This document shows positions 35,311 to 47,640 of a DNA stretch of 64,000 bases, piece after piece. The DNA is from Halicephalobus mephisto. Lineage: Eukaryota > Nematoda > Chromadorea > Rhabditida > Panagrolaimidae. A program made the position numbers and the translations under genes. The notes under the pieces are model-generated. The model was given only the letters and a program-made list of their open reading frames with translations, searched no databases and had not been told where the DNA came from. Within the stretch, counting starts at the first letter, position 1; every line of letters begins with the position of its first letter. The DNA is taken from assembly GCA_009193035.1 (NCBI GenBank), contig SWDT01000192.1, positions 1-64,000 of the forward strand, written 5' to 3'.

Positions 35311-35740
35311 TGACATAAAAGTTAAATTTTCGTTCTAGGACTAAATTGTTAATTTTTTTGGTCTTAAAACGAAAATTCTTAAAGGTAGAAAAATTTAATT
35401 TTCGTTCTAGGACTAATTTATGAATTATTTTGGTCTTAAGACGAAAATTCACAAAGTTGGAAAAGTAGAATTTTCGTTCTGGAACTAATTTATGAATTTT
35501 TGTCTTAAAACGAAAATTCCTGAAATTAGAAAAATTGAATTTTCGTTCTAGGACTAATTTATGAATTATTTTGGTCTTAAGACGGAAATTCACAAAGTTG
35601 GAAAAGTAAAATTTTCGTTCTAGGACTAAATTGTGGATTATTTTGGTCTTAAGACGAAAATTCACAAAGTTGGAAAAGTAAAATTTTCGTTCTAGGACTA
35701 ATTTATGAATTATTTTGATCCTAACACGAAAATTATTTTT
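35310..35740. repeat. Six-unit TTCGTTCTAGGACTA array
   Basis: Units of about 65-75 bp alternate AATTTTCGTTCTAGGACTAA with TTGGTCTTAAGACGAAAATT, that is, a half-site and its near complement. A 127-codon minus-strand frame through it is simply the translated repeat. Confidence 0.9.
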
Positions 35741-36340
35741 TTCAAATTTTATTTCCTAATATTTATAACACGAAAATACATGGATTCTGAAGATGCTCAA
35801 ACTAAAAATATTTTAAAACACGAAGGTGGAATTTTCGTGATTAGACCGACTGAAGGATTTTTTCGGTTTTAAAACGAAAATTTTTTGTTTTTTTCAAAAA
35901 TGTCTTACGAAATTTCATAATTCCCTAATTTTCCATCATTAATGAACGAAGTAATTCGATTAATCCAATTTCTCCGACTGTTCCCTTTTTCGTCACTATC
36001 CAAAGTTGTAATTTTTCTGCAACAGCTTTTTGTCGATCGATATCCCTACCGTCTGTCTGCCTCCAACTCGTTTTTAATCGTTTTTGTTTTAAATTTTTTC
36101 AAAACCCCTGAAACGACTATGTTGAAGAAGTTCGTTTTTCAATGACGATCATTTATCAGTTTTTATATCGTCGTTATCGATCGATCACGGAAGAAAATGG
36201 AAAACTTGGGTCTTGTTTTGCTTTATCTTTGGAAAACACGAAAATTATCGCTTTTGTATCGTAGTCGGGAAGTCTGGAACGACTGATCTGACAGACGACT
36301 GCAGGAGAATTAGGTAACCAACATCTAATTTACAGTCGAT
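35740..36340. other. Intergenic, no gene recognised
   Basis: Mixed composition with one isolated TCACTATCCAAAG half-site near 35,994. The 67-codon plus frame at 35,942-36,145 has no family resemblance. Confidence 0.4.
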
Positions 36341-36760
36341 TTCTCAAAAAAACCAAACTTGGATAATGTCTAAAAAATCAATTAATCTCCAAAATTAGAC
36401 ACTATCCAAGATTGGTTTCCTTTAAAAAATCGATTGAACCAAAGTTGGATAGTGACTAATTTGAATGATTAATTATTTTTTGGACACTTTCCAAGTTTGT
36501 TTTTATGTAAGTTTACTGAAAGCAGACTTGGATAGTGTCTGAAAACAACGGGTAATTAATAAAATTAGACACTATCCAGGTTTGGTTTCTTGCAAAAAAA
36601 TCAATTAAACCAAACTTGGATAGTGTCCATTTTTGACGATTAATTAACTACTTTAGACACTATCCGGGTTTAATTTTTATTTGATTTTTTATGGAAATTA
36701 ACTTGGATAGCGATTGTGACTAAAAATTAATCGTCAAAAATAGACACTATCAATGTTCGA
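36340..36760. repeat. GGATAGTG foldback cluster 4
   Basis: Contains at 36,445-36,640 a reverse-complement copy of 30,437-30,630, including the rare inner word AACGGGTAATTAATAAAATT. Confidence 0.92.
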
Positions 36761-38100
36761 TTTTGTGGCTGGAATTGATTAATAGTACTCAATCTGTTCC
36801 AAAATTGTTTCTGTAAAATTCTGAAAATTTTTACTTAAAATTCCTTCATTTCCGACTCGATTACCCGGACGTTCCACCGACTTTCTGATTTGTATTGAAC
36901 GACAAATGACCGATTTTCGATCCATTAACCAAATGACATTGAAAAATGAGAAAAAGTATTTTAATTTTGAAACTTGTTATTAATCAAAAAAATTTATACT
37001 TTGTTCTTTTTTAATTTTTTCAAGATTTTTCAAAAATTGATATTTTTTTTCTTTTTCCACGAAAAAAATTCAATGACTGAAGTCAGACAAACCTTCTCCG
37101 TAAAAAATAAAACTGAACATGTTGCGGAAAAACGCAACATTGACGTTCCACGTTTGACTTTTTTTTTCTCGTTTGTCCGTGTTTTTTATTTTTTTATTTT
37201 TCGACAACCGGGTGTCTCTGCGTCTCTGTCATCGAGTTCCCCGACCACCAGTCTTCCCTTGGCCATGTCGCCTGATCGAGTCCAAAGAATTTTTTTGTTT
37301 AAATATAAGCTAAAAATCAGACAAAACCCAATTTCATTTTTTTTGATCGTTTTTGTCACATTTAAAGTTGAAGAATTTTTAATTTTACGTATTAAAATTT
37401 TTGAAATTGTTTCAAAATTGAAAAAATTAAAAATTATCAATGTCACGAGGATAGTGACTGCGAAGGAGGGCGTTGGGTGGGAAACAGCCGCTATCCAAAA
37501 AACGGAATTTTTTGAAAAAAATTTTTTTCAGATGTCTGCTTTTGAATATTTTTTTGGAAATTGTCCAATTTTGGTTTTCTTTTATTTTTTGACAGATTCA
37601 AAGTTGGATGGTGACTGAAATGACGATTAACGTTCAGAACTAGACACTATCCGAAATTGCTTTTATTGATTTTTTTAAAGAAACCGAACCTGGATAGTGT
37701 CCGTTTTCGGTAATTAATTGTGCTTTTTAGTCACTATTCAGGTTTACTTTGGAGTAAAAAATCCTGGATAGTGACTTGTTCGAGGACATTCTTGATTCCA
37801 TTCACTATCCAATTTTACACTAGAACCACACCTGGATAGTGTCTATTTCCGATAATTAATGGTACTTTTTGGTCACTATTCAGGTTTACTTTGAAGAAAA
37901 TAATTTTGGATAGTGATTGAATTTCAAAATTGATTTTTAATTTCAGTCACTATCCAATTCTACTCTAGGACCAAATCTGGATAGTGTCCATTTCCTAACA
38001 ATTGATTTTCGACTTCAGTCACTATCCAACTTTGACTTTTTAGTAAATTATAAAACTAAATTTCGACAATATCTATTTTTAACAATCAATTGTACTTTTT
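36760..38100. repeat. Intergenic stretch then GGATAGTG cluster 5
   Basis: 36,760-37,440 holds a long plus-strand frame (36,974-37,618, 214 codons) rich in Phe, Ile and Lys that runs into the repeats. It has no domain and I do not call it. 37,440-38,090 is a foldback cluster with CTGGATAGTGTCCATTTCC and TCAGTCACTATCCAACTTT-type pairs. Confidence 0.75.
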
Positions 38101-39000
38101 AATTTTAATTTTTATTTTTATTAAAATCATTATTTACTGCCCTACATTAATCATTTAAATCTTTTTTGAAAAAAATGTTCAAATTCGCTTTTTTTGAATC
38201 ATCGGATTTACATAGTAATTTCGTAATTTTTTCCAGTGCCGAGGTCTATGAAGTCCTCGACATCAAAAATGGATTAAATTTTCGCACAAAAATTTAATAA
38301 ATCGATCTGTTTGAATTTATTTAAAAAATTTAGTTTTTTTAATAAATTTTTTTAGAAAATTCAGAATAGTTTTATTTCGATCTGTGATCTTGTTCGAGAA
38401 AAAATCCGCCGATTTCTTTTGTGATTCATTTCAGTCCCATGGCAAGTCCTGTGTTGTAAGGATTATTTTTAGCGGCTCATCTTTACAAAACATTTTTTTT
38501 GAAAATATTCTTTGGTGCGATTTGTTATAGGATGTAGAAATTACAGTAAAGTACTTTTAGTCTTTAATTTTTAAAAATATTTTTAGTTTTTTTTAAATTT
38601 AAAATGTAAAAATTACAATAAAATACTTTTTAAATTTTAATTTTTTAAGAATATTTTTGTGATTTTTTTTTCTAGAATTTAGGATTTAGAAATTACAGTA
38701 GAATTTTTTTTTTAATTATAAATTTAAAAATTATAGTAAAACACTTTTTCAAAATTTAAAATTTAAAAATGATAGTAAAATATTTTTTTTAATTTAAAAA
38801 TTACAGTAAAGTATTTTTTTAAATTTAAAAATCAAAAATTAAAGTAAAATATTTTTGTGATTTTTTTCTAGAATTTAGGATTTGAAAATTACAGTAAAAT
38901 ATTTTTTAAATTTAAAATTTAAAAATTATAGTAAAATATTTTTGTGATTTTTTTCTAGAATTTAGGACTTGAAAATTACAGTAAAACACTTTTTCCCTTC
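38100..39000. repeat. AT-rich flank and TTACAGTAAAATATTTTT array
   Basis: 38,540-38,995 carries about eight units of 40-100 bp with AAATTACAGTAAAATATTTT and a longer TTTTCTAGAATTTAGGA block. Confidence 0.75.
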
Positions 39001-39380
39001 TCAAATTCCAATCTTGTCGCAATTCTCACTTTGCCAATGAAGCAGAGAAAGAAGGACACGTTTATTTCTTGCAGTCACTTCTTTTTCGCTTTTCGTCCCA
39101 TTGCTTCCTTTCCTGCTGGTTCTGTCCCAACTTCGTTTTTGAACATTTTTTAATCGATAATTTTTTGAATTCAAGCGTGAATCAATTTTTGAAGTCTGAT
39201 GTGGACTCGACGCGTGTCTGGCATCACGTGCCGCGATTTCGGTTTAAATAAATTCGAAAAAATTAAATTTCGTTTTTATTTTAAATTGAAACTACTTTGA
39301 TTAGGCAAAAAGCAAAAGGTCTTGAGAAGATAATCAAGGATTTAAATGGATTCTAAGTCCTAGGGGGGAAGTTAAAATAA
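39000..39380. other. Island, no gene recognised
   Basis: Pyrimidine-rich on the plus strand, mixed composition. The open frame at 39,069-39,251 has no family resemblance. Confidence 0.35.
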
Positions 39381-39665
39381 AAATTTTTAATGAAAGTTTG
39401 GGTCCTGAAAAGAAAATTAAAAATTTTTGGTAATTTTAGGTCCTGAAAAGAAAATAAAAAATTCTAGGTCCTGAAAAGAAAATTAAAAATTTTTAATAAA
39501 TTCTAGGTCCTGAAAAGAAAACAAAGATTTTTGGTAATTTTAGGTCCTGAAGAGAAAATAAAAAATTTTGGGTCCTGAAAAGAAAATAAAAAATTTTTAA
39601 TAAATTTTAGGTCCTGAAAAGAAAATAAAACTTTTTAATGAAAGTTTGGGTCCTGAAAAGAAATT
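39380..39665. repeat. GGTCCTGAAAAGAAAAT minisatellite
   Basis: About nine units of 30-45 bp with GGTCCTGAAAAGAAAAT. It belongs to the GGTCC group. Confidence 0.88.
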
Positions 39666-40760
39666 AGAATTTTTTAAATGTTTTAATTTTTTTATTTTAA
39701 AGATTTTTTAAGTTTTTTTTAAACATTTTTTTAAATTGATAAATTTTACTTCCTGTGGTTTTATCTGGTTAAATGAAATAAGCAAACCCTCCTTGGGACG
39801 ACCCCGAACCCCTTGGGACTTTTTTTATCGAATTAAATTTCTCTATATCACGTAATTTTCCGGATTGGTTTCTGTATTCAAAAACCGCATTTTTCGAAGA
39901 TGGCCTTTTTGAAGATTCATTTCTTTTTTCAAGCCCGTTTTCTCGTCGGCAAACCTGACCTTTGGTTCTTTTTTGTTTCATTTTGCTTTTCTGATTTCCG
40001 ATCAATTTTAAGATTTTCATTTTTGGTCAATTTTAAAAATAAAAAAAATTTTTTGGAAATTTTAAAAATAAAAAAAAATTTTCGGTCAATTTTAAAAATA
40101 AAAAAAATTTTTTTTGAAAATTTTAAAAATTAAAAAAATTATTTTTTTTTAATTTCCATTTTTAATTAATTTAAAAAATTAAAAAAATTATTTCTTTAAA
40201 ATTTTCATTTTTAATTAATTTTAAAATTTTTATTTTTTGAGAATTTCGGAATTTTTTTTATTTTAAAAAAATTGTTAAAAAGTGATTTTTTTTAAATAGA
40301 GAAAATAATTGTCAGTTTGGACTTAGACTAGGGAAGTTGCCTCAGGGTTTGTCACAAGGTGGATGCTTTTTTTAGATTTCTGAAGCTTTATTCAAAGACA
40401 TTTGACTGCCGAAGTCGAGAAAAATGAAGTTTTCTAAAAAATGAAATTGTTTTAAAATTTTTTTTTTCTAAAAAATAAAGTTTTCTAAAAAAGAGTTTTT
40501 TTAAAAATGAAATTGTTTTAAAATTTTTTTCTAAAAAATGAAGTTTTCTAAAAATTAAATTGTTTTAAAATTTTTTTTTCTAAAAAATGAAGTTTTTTTA
40601 AAATGAAATTGTCTAAAAAATGAATTTTCGCTTTAAAAACGATAAAAAAAAGATTTTGTTGTTAGAACTGAATTTTTTGATTTTCAATTTTACATCAAAG
40701 ATCATTTGATTACTAATATTAAAAACACTAAATGTTTATTTTTAAAAAAAGAGAAATTTT
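39665..40760. repeat. AT-rich region and TTTTCTAAAAAATGAAG array
   Basis: 40,020-40,200 repeats AATTTTAAAAATAAAAAAAA. 40,410-40,640 repeats TTTTCTAAAAAATGAAGTTT. 39,760-39,930 is a small balanced patch with no gene called. Confidence 0.7.
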
Positions 40761-41040
40761 TGTGTCAAGATTATTAAAAAAATATATTTTCGTGTCAGGA
40801 CCATTGAAAAGAATATTTTCGTGTTAGGACCACTGAAAAGAGAAATTTTCGCGTCAGGACCATTGAAAAGAATATTTTCGTGCTGGGACCGTCAAAAATA
40901 TACTTTCGCGTTAGGATCAATGAAAGACACATTTTCTTGTCAGGACCACTGAAAAGAGAAATTTTCGTGTTAAGACTATTAAAAAAAGTATTTTTGCGTC
41001 AAGATCATCGAAAAGAATATTTTTGTATTAAAATCATAAA
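40760..41040. repeat. TTTTCGTGTCAGGACCATTG minisatellite
   Basis: About eight units of 30-38 bp with TTTTCGTGTCAGGACCA. It is closely similar in core to the arrays at 3.4-4.8 kb and 59.5 kb although the spacers differ. Confidence 0.9.
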
Positions 41041-41690
41041 CTTTTAAAATTTCGAAGTTTTAATTTACTTTTTTATTTATTTTTTGCTTTTGAAAATAAT
41101 ATTCAAAAATAATATTTATAATTAATGCTTTTTTCACTGGGGACAATAGTTTTGAAAAATTCTATTTTTAACTTTAATTTCCATTGAATCCGCCTGAATC
41201 CAATTATTCCCAGAATTGACTCAGTATCACCCACCTGGTGTTCTCTAATCCCTATATAGTTCACAATGATGTATTTTTAAACAAAGTACCTAAACTTTGG
41301 GGAATTTCTCAGGATACAGTATCCAGATGACAATATAAAACATAAAATCCAAAAAATTCAAAAATTTATAAAATTAATTTTTTTTTATTTTTCTTTAATT
41401 TATAAAATTTATTTTTTTTCTATTTTTCTTTAATTTATAAAATTTATTTTTTTTAAATTTATAAAATTAGTTTTTTTTTTATTTTTTTAGAATTTATAAT
41501 TTTTGGAACTTTTTATAAATACTTAAATAGTAAATTATGTATTTTTTCCTTTCGACTGGAAAATTCTAAGAATTCGCTTCGAGACAATTTTTTCCGAAAA
41601 TTGTAGCAAATATTTTCGTCGTCATAATAGTACGATTTTAGAATCTGATGAATATTTTTGAACTTTACAGAAGCATGTAAACATCGGATT
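41040..41690. other. Intergenic, AT-rich array inside
   Basis: 41,360-41,500 repeats TTTATAAAATTTATTTTTTT. 41,140-41,340 is mixed composition with no recognised gene. Confidence 0.5.
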
Positions 41691-42070
41691 TCGCAGTTTT
41701 GAGTCTCAACTGGAAAATTTCGCAGTTTTGGGTCTTAACTGGAAAATTTGCAGTTTTGAATCTCAACTGGAAAATTTCGCAGTTTTGAATCTCAACTGGA
41801 AAATTTTGAATCTCAACTGGAAAATTTCATAATTCTGGATCTCAACTGGAAAATTTCACAATTTTGGGTCTCAACTGGAAAGTTTCACAAATTCTTTTCG
41901 AGACAATTTTTGGAATTTTGGAAAAAATGCTTCCGTTTTTGTAACAATATGAATTTCGAACTTTGAAAAACCACGAAATTTCAAAGTTCTGTAATTTTCG
42001 GTCTCGACCGGAAAGTCCTCAAAATTCGTGTCGAGATAATTTTTTGAAATTTTGCAACAAACATTTCCGT
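41690..42070. repeat. GTCTCAACTGGAAAATTTCG minisatellite
   Basis: About eight units of 30-40 bp with TTGGGTCTCAACTGGAAAAT, decaying toward 42,060. Confidence 0.85.
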
Positions 42071-43400
42071 TTTTTTACAATAGTATAATTATCATTTTTA
42101 TTTTGTACTTTTTCCGACCAAAGTTATAATTTTAAAAATTTAAAAAAAAATAATTTTTTAAATTTTTTAAAAAAATAATTTTAAAAATTAAAAAAAAAAG
42201 TTATTTTTAATTTTTCTAAAAAGTTATTTTTTATAATTTTTTATATATTTTGTTCTTTGAAATAATTTTTTTTAAATTTTCAATCTAAAAATATTTTTTT
42301 TATTTCTCGTGATTTCATTAATATTCTGGACTTTTAGCAGATGTAAAAAATTATTAAAAATTCCGCTTTGAAATGTTAAAAACGTTTTCAAACATGACAT
42401 TGACTTTTCAAATATAGACATTTTTTTAAAATTTAAAAAAAGTTAAAAATTTCCAAAAAATTTAAAGATTTTTAAAAAATTTAACGATTTAAAAAATTTA
42501 AAAATTTGGAAAAAAATTAAAATTTTTAAAAAAGTTAAAATTTTTAGAAATTTAATGATTTTTAAAACATTTTAAATTTGAAAAAAAGTGAAAATTTTTT
42601 GGAAAAGTTACGGTAGATGATCCTTGTTTAACTTTGAAGTTACAAACGGATTCTGAATCCTAAGTGCCCCTTTGTAGAATTTAACTATAGGTGACTTATG
42701 TTGTTGACATTTGGTTTTCGTGCCTTGGACAGCTCTGTTTTAATGATAATCTTAGTCAACTTTATTTTGATTTTCTAAGTACACTGAAATTAAAGTTAAA
42801 TTTTTGAATTTTAAATAATTTTGCATTTATAATAATTTTATTCTTATTCGGTCTCTAAGTACGCAAAAGTTAATTTTTCGTACTTTTTTATTAATTTTGA
42901 TTTTAGTTAATCTTGTTTAACTTTTTAATTACACTGAAATTAAAGTTAAATTTTTGTATTTTAAATAATTTTATTTTTATTTAAACCATAGGTGCACAAA
43001 AATCAAAATTGGATTTTTGCACATTTTTATTAATTTTTATTTTAGTTAATCTTGTTTAAAATTTTAATTACACCGAAATTAAAGTTAAATTTTTGTATTT
43101 TAAATAATTTTGTATTTATAATAATTTTATTTTTATTTAAACTACAAGTGCACAAAAATCAAAATTGGATTTTTGTATTTTATGTATCTTTTTGTCATCC
43201 ATGACTTCAGCTAATCTTATTTGACCTTTCAGTTACTGTAGACCTAAAACTTACATAACTTAATTATTTTTTAAATGAAATATAATCTTAGTTAACTGCA
43301 TCTGACCCTTCGAACATTGAGCTTAAAACTTAATTTACGTACGTTATCTACTTGTTTATAAAATATTATCTTAATTAACTTGTTAATTATGGCACGAAAA
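42070..43400. repeat. AT-rich DNA and AAAGTTAAATTTTTGTATTT array
   Basis: 42,100-42,600 is irregular. 42,760-43,390 has about five units of 120-150 bp with GAAATTAAAGTTAAATTTTT and TGCACAAAAATCAAAATTGG. Confidence 0.75.
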
Positions 43401-43910
43401 AATTATTTTTTTAAATTGCAACATTTACAATTTTATTTTAGTCGTGTCAAGAGCAGAATGCTACTTGCCCCGAGGCAATTAGGCTAGCTCAACACCCTTG
43501 TTCCCTGATCTTTTACTTCCGTGATGCCATGTTAATTTCCTTTCTGTCCTTCCTACGTCTATACTAATCTTTTTACAAACAATTTTTTTCTTTTGGCCTT
43601 CATTCTCTAAATGCCATAAAAATCCTTTTTTAAGCCGTAATTTTAACTTTGATTTATATAAAATTGAAATTTAATTAATTTTTATTAATTTAAACTTTGA
43701 TGAAAATTTGTTTATTTCGTGATTATTGGAAAAATGTTAATGAGGATTTGCTTCAGGAGATTTGGATTTTCTCTCATTAGTGTTACCTTTCGTGAATACT
43801 TCAGTGACGTCTGTAGTCGAGCGGCAAATTTCGTTAATTTTTAGCTGTAATATCTTTTTGAAAATAACTATATAGTTATTGATTGAAAAAATAAGAATTT
43901 CGACGTAAAT
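43400..43910. other. Intergenic island, no gene recognised
   Basis: 43,440-43,620 has balanced composition but no sustained open frame with splice signals. The rest is AT-rich. Confidence 0.4.
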
Positions 43911-43911
43911 T

Positions 43912-44385
43912 AAGAATGGCAGCTCGCCCCCAAGTTGCGCGCAACGTGCAATTTTTAATTGCTATGTTTTTTATCTAATTTTTATTGCTATAGTCATAAG
44001 AACGTATTAGTAACATTATTTTAGCGAAAATATGATGTTTAATGTGGTTTCAGAATTGGCAGCTCGCCCACAAGTTGCGCGCAACGTGCGATTTTTAATT
44101 ATTATATTCTTTGTCTAGTGTTTATTGCTGTAATTAAGGCAGTAAAGGAATAATGTTATTTTATTTGAAATATAATGTTTAACGTGGTTTTAGAATTGGC
44201 AGCTCACCCCCAAGTTGCGCGCAACGTGCAATTTTTAATTACCATATTCTTTGTCTAGTATTTATTGTTATAATTGAAGCAGCACAGTAGTAACATTATT
44301 TTATCACAGATATGATGTTTAACGTGGTTTTAGAATTGGCAGCTCGCCCCCAAGTTGCGCGCAACGTGCAATTTTTAATTCTCGT
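43912..44385. repeat. Strict 140-bp array with GC-rich palindromic core
   Basis: GGCAGCTCGCCCCCAAGTTG cores begin at 43918, 44058, 44198 and 44338, exactly 140 bp apart. Each continues into TTGCGCGCAACGTGC, containing the palindrome TTGCGCGCAA, and then AATTTTTAATT. The cores (about 50 bp) are almost invariant, while the roughly 90-bp spacers vary in sequence yet keep their length. Confidence 0.95.
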
Positions 44386-45045
44386 AAAATTTTATTTTTT
44401 TCTGTTTATTTCGAAATTATTCTTCTCTAATGTTTGATGCCAATTAACTGAAAATTTTATTTTTTTTCACTAGATTGATGTTTCTTAGAATTATTTTTTT
44501 TGGTTTTTGTTTTTATTCATCCTTTTCGTAGTATTCTCAAGTTTGAGCTTTACTTAATCATCATCTAATTGCGTGTTTATCGAGAAACTTCCAAATTCGT
44601 GTTATTCAAAGTTTCGCTTAGAGATTAAAAACCTTATTTTTCAGAAATTCGACAAAAGAAAAATTTTGCAAAATTCCAAAAAAATTAAATTTTAGGTATG
44701 TTTGATTTTATATTTTTTTAAATTTTTTTCAGAATTTCAAAAAAATTAAATTTATACAAAAATTCAAAAAAAAAAAATTAAAATTATATAAAATTTAAAA
44801 AAAAAATTAAAATTATATAAAATTCAAAAAAAATTTAAAATTAAAAAAAAATTAAATTTTAGGTATGTTTGATTTTATATTTTTTTAAATTTTTTTCAGA
44901 ATTTCAAAAAAATTAAATTTATACAAAAATTCAAAAAAAAATTAAAATTATATAAAATTTAAAAAAAATTTAAAATTAAAAAAAAAATTTAATTTTAGGT
45001 ATGTTTGATTTTATATTTTTTTAAATTTTTTTTAGAATTTATAAG
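44385..45045. repeat. 150-bp AT-rich array
   Basis: At 44,690-45,045 two and a half to three units carry TTTTAGGTATGTTTGATTTT. The preceding 300 bp is irregular with no gene seen. Confidence 0.75.
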
Positions 45046-45470
45046 GTTTAATCTACTTTGGTAAAAATGTGACTGGTTAATCCCGGCTTCCTTTTTATTA
45101 AATCTTCTTAATCATCCAGTTACTTGTTGTCAAGGCTCGCAGGTCCTCCAACGACTGCCTCAGGCAACTATGAATGCAAACGCAATTTTTGCAATGACTT
45201 CAGAGGCACGTGTGAAATGTTTTTTTTTATCCAAGCCTACAGGGCATCAAAGACCACTTCGGGAGGTTCCGCTTAGTTTTTTGAACTTTTTCGTTTTCAC
45301 GTGGACCGAATTTAGATTACTGACATTGTTTTCGGCCAAATGTAGGATGTTTTTCTGCAAAATTGTCACTTGAAAATTATTCGAATGATAATCGATAAGG
45401 ATTCTCATGGGTACTTAGAATATTATGAAATCAAGAATGCAGTTAATTTTTATTTTTAGCGTTTTGAAAA
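45045..45470. other. Island, no gene recognised
   Basis: Balanced composition with an open plus-strand frame of about 100 codons (including the part 45,170-45,373). No domain, start context or splice logic supports it. Confidence 0.3.
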
Positions 45471-45840
45471 CTCCAAACTTGAATAATGATCAACATTGAA
45501 GTTTTATTTTATTTCTAAATCACTATCCAATTTTGGAGCGGTTTTTTATAAAAAAAAGAAAACCTGGATAGTGCCTGGTTTTGAGGAATAGTTGTAGTTG
45601 GTAGTCACTATCCAAGTCTGGAAAGAAAAGAGCAATCTTGGATAGTGACTGAATTGGAAGAATTATTGTTCTTTTCAGTCACTATCCAAGTCTGCACTGA
45701 ATCCAAACTTGGATAGTGTCCAATTTTAGAATTATTTTTTTCAGTCACTATCCAAATTTACTTTAAAGAATATTCTTGGATAGTGTTCATTTTGGAAATA
45801 AATTATTCCTCCAAGTCACTATCCAACTTTGTCTTGTATC
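45470..45840. repeat. GGATAGTG foldback cluster 6
   Basis: Alternating CTTGGATAGTGACTG and CAGTCACTATCCAAG half-sites about 30-50 bp apart. Confidence 0.92.
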
Positions 45841-45996
45841 TTCGATTTTCTCAAGCATGAAACCACACCCAATGTAGCTTCGGAAAGGCGCACATTGAAC
45901 AGTAAATAACCAGCTACGTTAGCTTCACGATTATCCCTGGCTATATTTGGATTTTTATTTATTCCGTCATTAACTATTTATTTTGAATATTTTCAG

Positions 45997-46146
45997 TCTT
46001 CGTCTAACCTCCATCAATATGACCTCAAAGCCCTTGTAGTTTTGGATTTTCGAAGCCACTGGAAATTTTGCGATTTGATATCCTCGGGATTTGGCTTGTG
46101 GTTAATCCATTGCACGGAATCAAAGACGGATTATATTTCTGAATGA
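45997..46146 (+). other. Candidate orphan exon
   Basis: A TTGAATATTTTCAG acceptor (ending 45996) precedes 49 open codons to TGA at 46144. The translation includes LKALVVLDFRSHWKFCDLIS. Unrecognised, no partner exon found; the openness may be chance. Confidence 0.2.
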
Positions 46147-46442
46147 GTGCAATTTGTCGATGACGCCAATGGATAATGTCATTTTTTTCAACAAACTTAT
46201 TAGTATTTCATAATATATCTAAAATTATAATTCTTTGCAGATTTTCGAAATCCTTGTAAAAATTTCGAAGAAAAATATAAAAAATTCTCAAGAATTTCGT
46301 AAATTTTTGAAAATTTATAAAAATTTATAAAAATTTTTGAAAATTTATGAAAATTTATAAAAATTTATAAAAATTTATGAAAATTTTTAGAATTTTACGA
46401 AATGTTCTAGATTCTCACGTGAGCTTCTAGGTTTATAGGTTC

Positions 46443-46673
46443 TGTGGACGTTAGGCCCTAAGGGAAAGTACACTCAATGAGAGAATAGTGTTTTATTGAC
46501 AGTACTTAGAATAAAGCACAAGGAATACAGATAGCGAAAAGTAGGGAAATACCTCGGGATCTCACTGGGATGTTTGCATCACCCTTTATACGCGCCACGG
46601 GCTGTTGGATCTTGAAGATAAATCTCCCGGGAGTGTGTTAGACTTTATGTTCCTGAACTTTCCGGTTCCAACA
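46443..46673 (-). mobile_element. Probable solo LTR
   Basis: A 231-bp unique, GC-richer segment inside minisatellite DNA. On the minus strand it begins TGTTGGAACCGG and ends CGTCCACA (TGT...ACA termini), with a TATA box TATAAAGGG (46585-46590) and, about 90 bp downstream, a polyadenylation signal AATAAA (46492-46497). That order is what an LTR shows. I see no clear target-site duplication and no second LTR or pol/gag in the window, so it is called solo. The superfamily (BEL/Pao or Gypsy) is undecided. Confidence 0.6.
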
Positions 46674-47140
46674 GTCGAAGATTCTGAAACTTTGGAATTC
46701 TATAGAAGATTTTGGAACTTTTTAGAATTCTCTAGAAAATTCCGAAATTTCTTAGAATTTTATAGAAAATTCTGAAATTTCTTAGAATTCTCTAGAAGAT
46801 TTTGGAACTTCTTAGAATTCTATAGAAAATTCCGAAATTTTTCAGAATTCTCTAGAAGATTTTGGAATTTCTTAGAATTTTATAGAAAATTCTGAAACTT
46901 TAGAATTCTATAGAAGATTTTGGAACTTTTTAGAATTCTCTAGAAAAATCTGAAACTTTAGAATTCTATAGAAGATTTTGGAACTTTTTAGAATTCTCTA
47001 GAAAATTCTGAAACTTTAGAATTCTATAGAAGATTTTGGAACTTTTTAGAATTCTCTAGAAAAATCTGAAACTTTAGAATTCTATAGAAGATTTTGGAAC
47101 TTTTTAGAATTTTATAGAAAATTCTGAAACTTCTAAAACC
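46674..47140. repeat. TTTAGAATTCTATAGAAGATTTTGG array
   Basis: About 62-bp units made of two similar halves (AGAATTCTATAGAAGATTTT and AGAATTCTCTAGAAAATTCT), seven or more copies. The part at 46,250-46,440 on the other side of the LTR is a different, AT-only array (AAAATTTATAAAAATTTATG). Confidence 0.88.
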
Positions 47141-47640
47141 TGCTAGTATTCTATCGAAGTTTTTTAAACTTCACAAAAACTTTCCGAATTTCATAATTCT
47201 AAAAATTCTTGAAACCTCGAGTTTTCTAAAAATCATCAAAAATTCGTTCCGAAATCATTTTGCAACAAAATTCGTTTTTAATTTCCACAACAGTGGGCTT
47301 ATTCGTCTTTTTCGATAAGCTGTAAATTAGCGGTCTTCTTTGGGATCTTCGTCAGAGCTTCATCTTTGGTTTTCTTGAAAAATATTAAACAAAACTTCCG
47401 TCGTCAAGTGCAGGGATTAATTCCTGGAATTCAGCCACGTTGGCATGCGAAAAAATGAGATGTAAGGGATATTTGAAAGCATTGTGACATTTTTGGTTTT
47501 CAAAAATTATTTCTTTGAAAATAATTTTTAATGAAAATTGTTAAAGTTCCAGAAAAAAAAGTAATTTTATTTCCAAAAAACAGTAATTTATCAGAATTTT
47601 ATTAAAGCATTAAATTTTTGTAAAATTTGTAATTTTTCTT
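47140..47640. other. Intergenic, no gene recognised
   Basis: Mixed composition with no sustained frame. Nothing definable. Confidence 0.4.

Noticed and set aside
35282..35665. 127-codon minus-strand frame with repeated FRLKTKIIHKLVLERKF motif
   Set aside because: It is the translation of the TTCGTTCTAGGACTA minisatellite. Units are not a multiple of three throughout, and there is no start context or flanking gene structure.
36974..37618. 214-codon plus-strand frame, the longest in the window
   Set aside because: Phe/Lys/Ile-rich low complexity, no domain or signal pattern, and it ends inside a foldback cluster. AT-rich DNA lacking TAA by chance is the simpler reading.
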